NCBI GenBank assembly: GCA_902495835.1 | Contig: CABUYS010000055.1 | Coordinates: 1 to 8,634, forward strand | Source of the DNA: an uncultured Oscillospiraceae bacterium | Lineage (GTDB): Bacteria > Bacillota > Clostridia > Oscillospirales > Acutalibacteraceae | DNA: 8,634 nucleotides | Direction of reading: 5' to 3' | Shown: positions 6,545 through 8,634 of the stretch, one piece after another | How positions within the stretch are numbered: position 1 is the stretch's first letter | How the letters are laid out: every line of letters starts with the position of its first letter | The notes under the pieces: model-generated | Databases searched by the model: none | What the model was told of the DNA's origin: nothing | The model's input: only the letters and a program-made list of their open reading frames with translations | Made by a program: the position numbers and the translations under genes

Positions 6545-7471
6545 ATGAGTATGAAAATAGCAAAGAAAATTTTAGCTGGGACTTTAGCACTGATGAGCAC
6601 TTTTACAGCGGTAAGCGCAGCGCCGGTAGAAATTGAAAAACCGACTGGTTCTTCCACAAGCGCAAAAAATGAAGAATCGATTGCTGCTTCCACAAAAAAC
6701 GTAAATGATAAAAATTCAAAGGGTAAAATTAAAAGTAAATTATTTAAAGGTGTTTCAATAACTGCAGGAGTATTTGCAACATTATTTGCACTACCATCTA
6801 CATATAATTTTTTAAGAGAAGAAGAAGAAATATATGATATGGTACGTAAATTTTCGTGTTACATTTTTTCATGTTATCTTTATCCAGACCGTAGAAAGTT
6901 TATAGAAGAACATAAAGACACAAAATTAGGAAAAATTTTCATATACATATTTGATTTATTAGACGGAAAGAGGGAAAGTAAGCGTCCTATAGAAGGATTA
7001 CTGGAATTGGCACGTACCTATAGAAAAATTTGTAGAAATAGAATAGAACATGATGAAATTAAAAATTTTCTTGAAAAAATTGAAGAGCCATTAGGTAATG
7101 TTTTGAATGAAGATTTACCGGTTGGTAATGCATGTGATTTATCAGAGGTTTTTGAAATTTGTTCTGGAGAAATAAAATCTAATTTGCCTATTATTTCTGT
7201 ATGTCCTGGATATAATATACAGAATTTTGAGAGATCTAGTTCTGTATCATTAAATGGGAATACCTATAAATTGAAAGTTATTGTAGAGTCTGATGTAACA
7301 AATCATTTTTATACTGCTGCTTATGTGAGACAAGAAAACGGGAATTGGGAAAGGCGCTCGCTTGACGGTAAGAAAGAAACACGTAATTTCAACTTCATTA
7401 AATCAAGGTTCAGAAAAATCAGAGGATATACACTTTTTGTTTATGAGAACGTGTCCAAGCAGTCTAGGTGA
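6545..7471 (+). CDS. Array gene 3: secreted USP-like (C19-derived) protein
   Basis: A 308-aa protein of unknown function; ATG 6545 stands 8 nt after AAAGGAG (6530-6536). The signal peptide is residues 1-25 (cleavage after AVSA). A Ser/Lys/Asn linker (26-64) shares EKPTxSS and NEES blocks with gene 1. A hydrophobic segment covers about 67-85. The USP-like order is clearest here with gene 1: FSCYIFSCYLYPDRRKFI (103-120), LGKIFIYIFDLLDGKRESKR (128-147), EVFEICSGEIKS (201-212), LPIISVCPGYNIQNF (214-228, like the LxIxLxRF strand), YKLKVIVESD (241-250), HFYTAAYVRQENGNW (254-268) and YTLFVYENV (295-303). A His (254) lies two residues off the catalytic His position, and Cys105/Cys110 do not align with the nucleophile. 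Activity is therefore doubtful. It ends in TGA. Gene 3 resembles gene 1 most closely in the mature domain, which suggests a duplication independent of array order. Confidence 0.93.
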   Translation: MSMKIAKKILAGTLALMSTFTAVSAAPVEIEKPTGSSTSAKNEESIAASTKNVNDKNSKGKIKSKLFKGVSITAGVFATLFALPSTYNFLREEEEIYDMVRKFSCYIFSCYLYPDRRKFIEEHKDTKLGKIFIYIFDLLDGKRESKRPIEGLLELARTYRKICRNRIEHDEIKNFLEKIEEPLGNVLNEDLPVGNACDLSEVFEICSGEIKSNLPIISVCPGYNIQNFERSSSVSLNGNTYKLKVIVESDVTNHFYTAAYVRQENGNWERRSLDGKKETRNFNFIKSRFRKIRGYTLFVYENVSKQSR

Positions 7472-7529
7472 ATTTAGTATACAAAATTTGTTAAATATTG
7501 TGATGCTAGAGAATTTTCTTAAGCTTCAG

Positions 7530-7590
7530 TAAAATGGCGAGGGTGGTTTTTAAAAATAAATATTTATTGATTACTAAAACAATGTTGATT
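7530..7590 (+). repeat. Intergenic repeat, copy 4
   Basis: AAAATGGCGAGGGTGG followed by TTTTTAAAAATAAATATTTA corresponds to the terminator arm and AT spacer of the other copies, with two extra bases and more mismatches. No stem can form here because the left arm is missing. Confidence 0.65.
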
Positions 7591-7613
7591 TTTACAAAAA
7601 AATATGATACAAT
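7585..7613 (+). promoter_or_regulatory. Promoter of array gene 4
   Basis: TTGATT (7585-7590), a 17-nt spacer and TACAAT (7608-7613) with an extended -10 TG at 7605-7606. Confidence 0.75.
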
Positions 7614-7641
7614 TAGCTTAAAACATAAAGGAGTTTGTGAT

Positions 7642-8553
7642 ATGAGTATGAAAGTAACAAAGAAAATTTTAGCAGGAACTTTAGCACTGATGAGTTCTTT
7701 CTCAGCAGTAAGTGCAGAACCGGTAGGAATTGAAGAGTCGCCTAACGTTTCCACAAGCGTAAATAATGAAGAATCAGAAGCAAAGGTAAAAGCAAAAACA
7801 GAAGCAGAAGCAAAATTGGTTAGAGATGCAGCGATGGTAGGATCTACGATAGGGGCTGCAGGAGTAGTAATAGCGGCTTTCGTAGGCGAAGCACTTGGCA
7901 AATTGACAGCATTTTATACTAATAATAAAGATCTACGTGAGAACTATTCTATGAGTTTCCATAATAATTTGTGCCATGTTTTACACTGGTTTATTATTGC
8001 AAGTAATATTCCGGAATTTGGTGAAGTTATTGAAAAATATGGGAAAACATACCAAAACAAAGAGGAAAAAGAGGAAGTTTTAAATTTATTGTTTAAAATC
8101 CTAAATGGTAACAAAAAAGGCAACGGAGTGAATATATTAGCAGATAATTTGAAATATATTGATGATTTAAGAGTTGGTAGAAACAATTTTGGGCAACGTA
8201 TAAGAGAATCCAATGAGTATTGCAAAAATGTAAAGTCAATTTGTGGAGTATTTTCATGTGATGGCCCTTTGAAGAGAATGGTACGTCGTACCATAGACAG
8301 CTCTAATTGGGAATCACTTAATGGGTTAGAACAAATAGAAGTTAGTTCGTCAAACGGAAGTCCGAATCGTTATGAGTTAAAAGCTATGATCGTAGAAGGA
8401 AATGAAACTCGCTTATATATGAGAAATGGTGAAGGAAAATGGTACAAAATCTTTTTTAATGGTACGAGTCAAGAGGTGCAAAATATGAATAAAGTTAATA
8501 GGAGTACATTTAGGGGAGATTGTATTAGGCATTTATATTATGGATTGGTATAG
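7642..8553 (+). CDS. Array gene 4: secreted USP-like (C19-derived) protein retaining a candidate catalytic Cys
   Basis: A 303-aa protein of unknown function; ATG 7642 is 8 nt after AAAGGAG (7627-7633). An upstream ATG in the same frame would place the promoter inside the gene and is rejected. The signal peptide is residues 1-25 (cleavage after AVSA). A Glu/Lys/Ala-rich linker (45-58, EAK-type repeats) and a Gly/Ala-rich hydrophobic stretch (about 63-83) follow. The domain starts with HNNLCHVLHWFIIASNIPEF (107-126). Against the USP Cys box (GNTCYxNSxLQxLxxxPxF), Cys111 is exactly 13 residues before the Pro, and Asn109 matches the oxyanion-hole Asn. Then come EEVLNLLFKILNGNKK (144-159), SICGVFSCDG (199-208), YELKAMIVEG (244-253), LYMRNGEGKWYKI (258-270) and RHLYYGL (296-302). 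The His strand is shortened and has no His, so a full triad is not visible. The stop is TAG, with TAA two codons later. A strong terminator follows. Confidence 0.93.
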   Translation: MSMKVTKKILAGTLALMSSFSAVSAEPVGIEESPNVSTSVNNEESEAKVKAKTEAEAKLVRDAAMVGSTIGAAGVVIAAFVGEALGKLTAFYTNNKDLRENYSMSFHNNLCHVLHWFIIASNIPEFGEVIEKYGKTYQNKEEKEEVLNLLFKILNGNKKGNGVNILADNLKYIDDLRVGRNNFGQRIRESNEYCKNVKSICGVFSCDGPLKRMVRRTIDSSNWESLNGLEQIEVSSSNGSPNRYELKAMIVEGNETRLYMRNGEGKWYKIFFNGTSQEVQNMNKVNRSTFRGDCIRHLYYGLV

Positions 8554-8572
8554 CAATAAAGTATGTTTTAAA

Positions 8573-8602
8573 GCCTCGGCGAATTGCCGGGGCCATTTTT
8601 TT
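8573..8602 (+). terminator. Intrinsic terminator after array gene 4
   Basis: An 8-bp GC-rich stem (GCCTCGGC / GCCGGGGC, one T-G pair) with a GAATT loop is followed by CA and a run of seven T. It is the only array terminator with both arms intact. Its 3' arm is homologous to the residual arms after genes 1-3. Confidence 0.9.
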
Positions 8603-8634
8603 GAAATAAATATTCATTAATTGTTATAACAATA
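8580..8634 (+). repeat. Intergenic repeat, copy 5 (cut by window end)
   Basis: GAATTGCCGGGGCCATTTTT, then GAAATAAATATTCATTAATT, matches the start of the other intergenic repeats. Since each copy leads into a paralog's promoter, a fifth array gene probably begins just past the right edge. Confidence 0.6.

Noticed and set aside
8620..8633. Perfect 14-bp palindrome ATTGTTATAACAAT as an operator
   Set aside because: It is very AT-rich, lies in the low-complexity spacer of repeat copy 5, and has no counterpart in the other copies. Chance is a sufficient explanation without the following sequence.

Overview
The window looks like a low-GC, Gram-positive-type bacterial chromosome, most likely a Clostridia-related Firmicute. 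It has strong AGGAGG-like ribosome binding sites 6-8 nt before starts, TTGNNN/TATAAT promoters, a fermentative bifunctional AdhE and an IS200-type element. The right half carries a family of secreted proteins that resemble eukaryotic ubiquitin-specific proteases (USP, peptidase family C19). This points to a bacterium living in or on a eukaryotic host, possibly an endosymbiont. That lifestyle is inference; no 16S or other taxonomic marker is present.

Region 1 (1-3899) is housekeeping. The 3' half of leuS (leucyl-tRNA synthetase) enters from the left edge. It is colinear with the family in one frame to its TAA at 1222, but an in-frame TAG (614-616) replaces a conserved leucine just after the KMSKS loop. 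About 60 bases later comes a complete adhE (859 aa, both catalytic centres intact), closed by a strong intrinsic terminator.

Region 2 (3900-4340) has no intact gene. It holds the 3' end of a dead IS200/IS605-family tnpA, with two in-frame TAA codons and a terminal frameshift, followed by the hairpin-rich right end of the element. The right end abuts the first repeat of the next region.

Region 3 (4340-8634) is a tandem, same-strand array of four paralogous genes (294, 316, 308 and 303 aa). Each has its own promoter, its own AGGAG site 8 nt before the ancestral start, and a nearly identical Sec signal peptide. Behind the signal come a charged linker, a second hydrophobic segment and a highly diverged domain of about 210-230 residues. 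The order of motifs in that domain follows the USP fold: a Cys-box helix ending in a Pro-x-x-R/F motif, an LxxxFxxL helix, a YxLKxxI strand, a TAYV-x(6)-GKW-like hairpin and a final VxLxY strand. The catalytic His appears lost in all four copies, and a Cys in the catalytic position is seen only in the fourth. The simplest reading is a family of secreted, USP-derived, possibly catalytically dead effectors or surface proteins that diversifies by duplication. The intergenic repeat (terminator arm, AT-rich spacer, promoter, leader) starts again at the right edge, so the array probably continues beyond the window.
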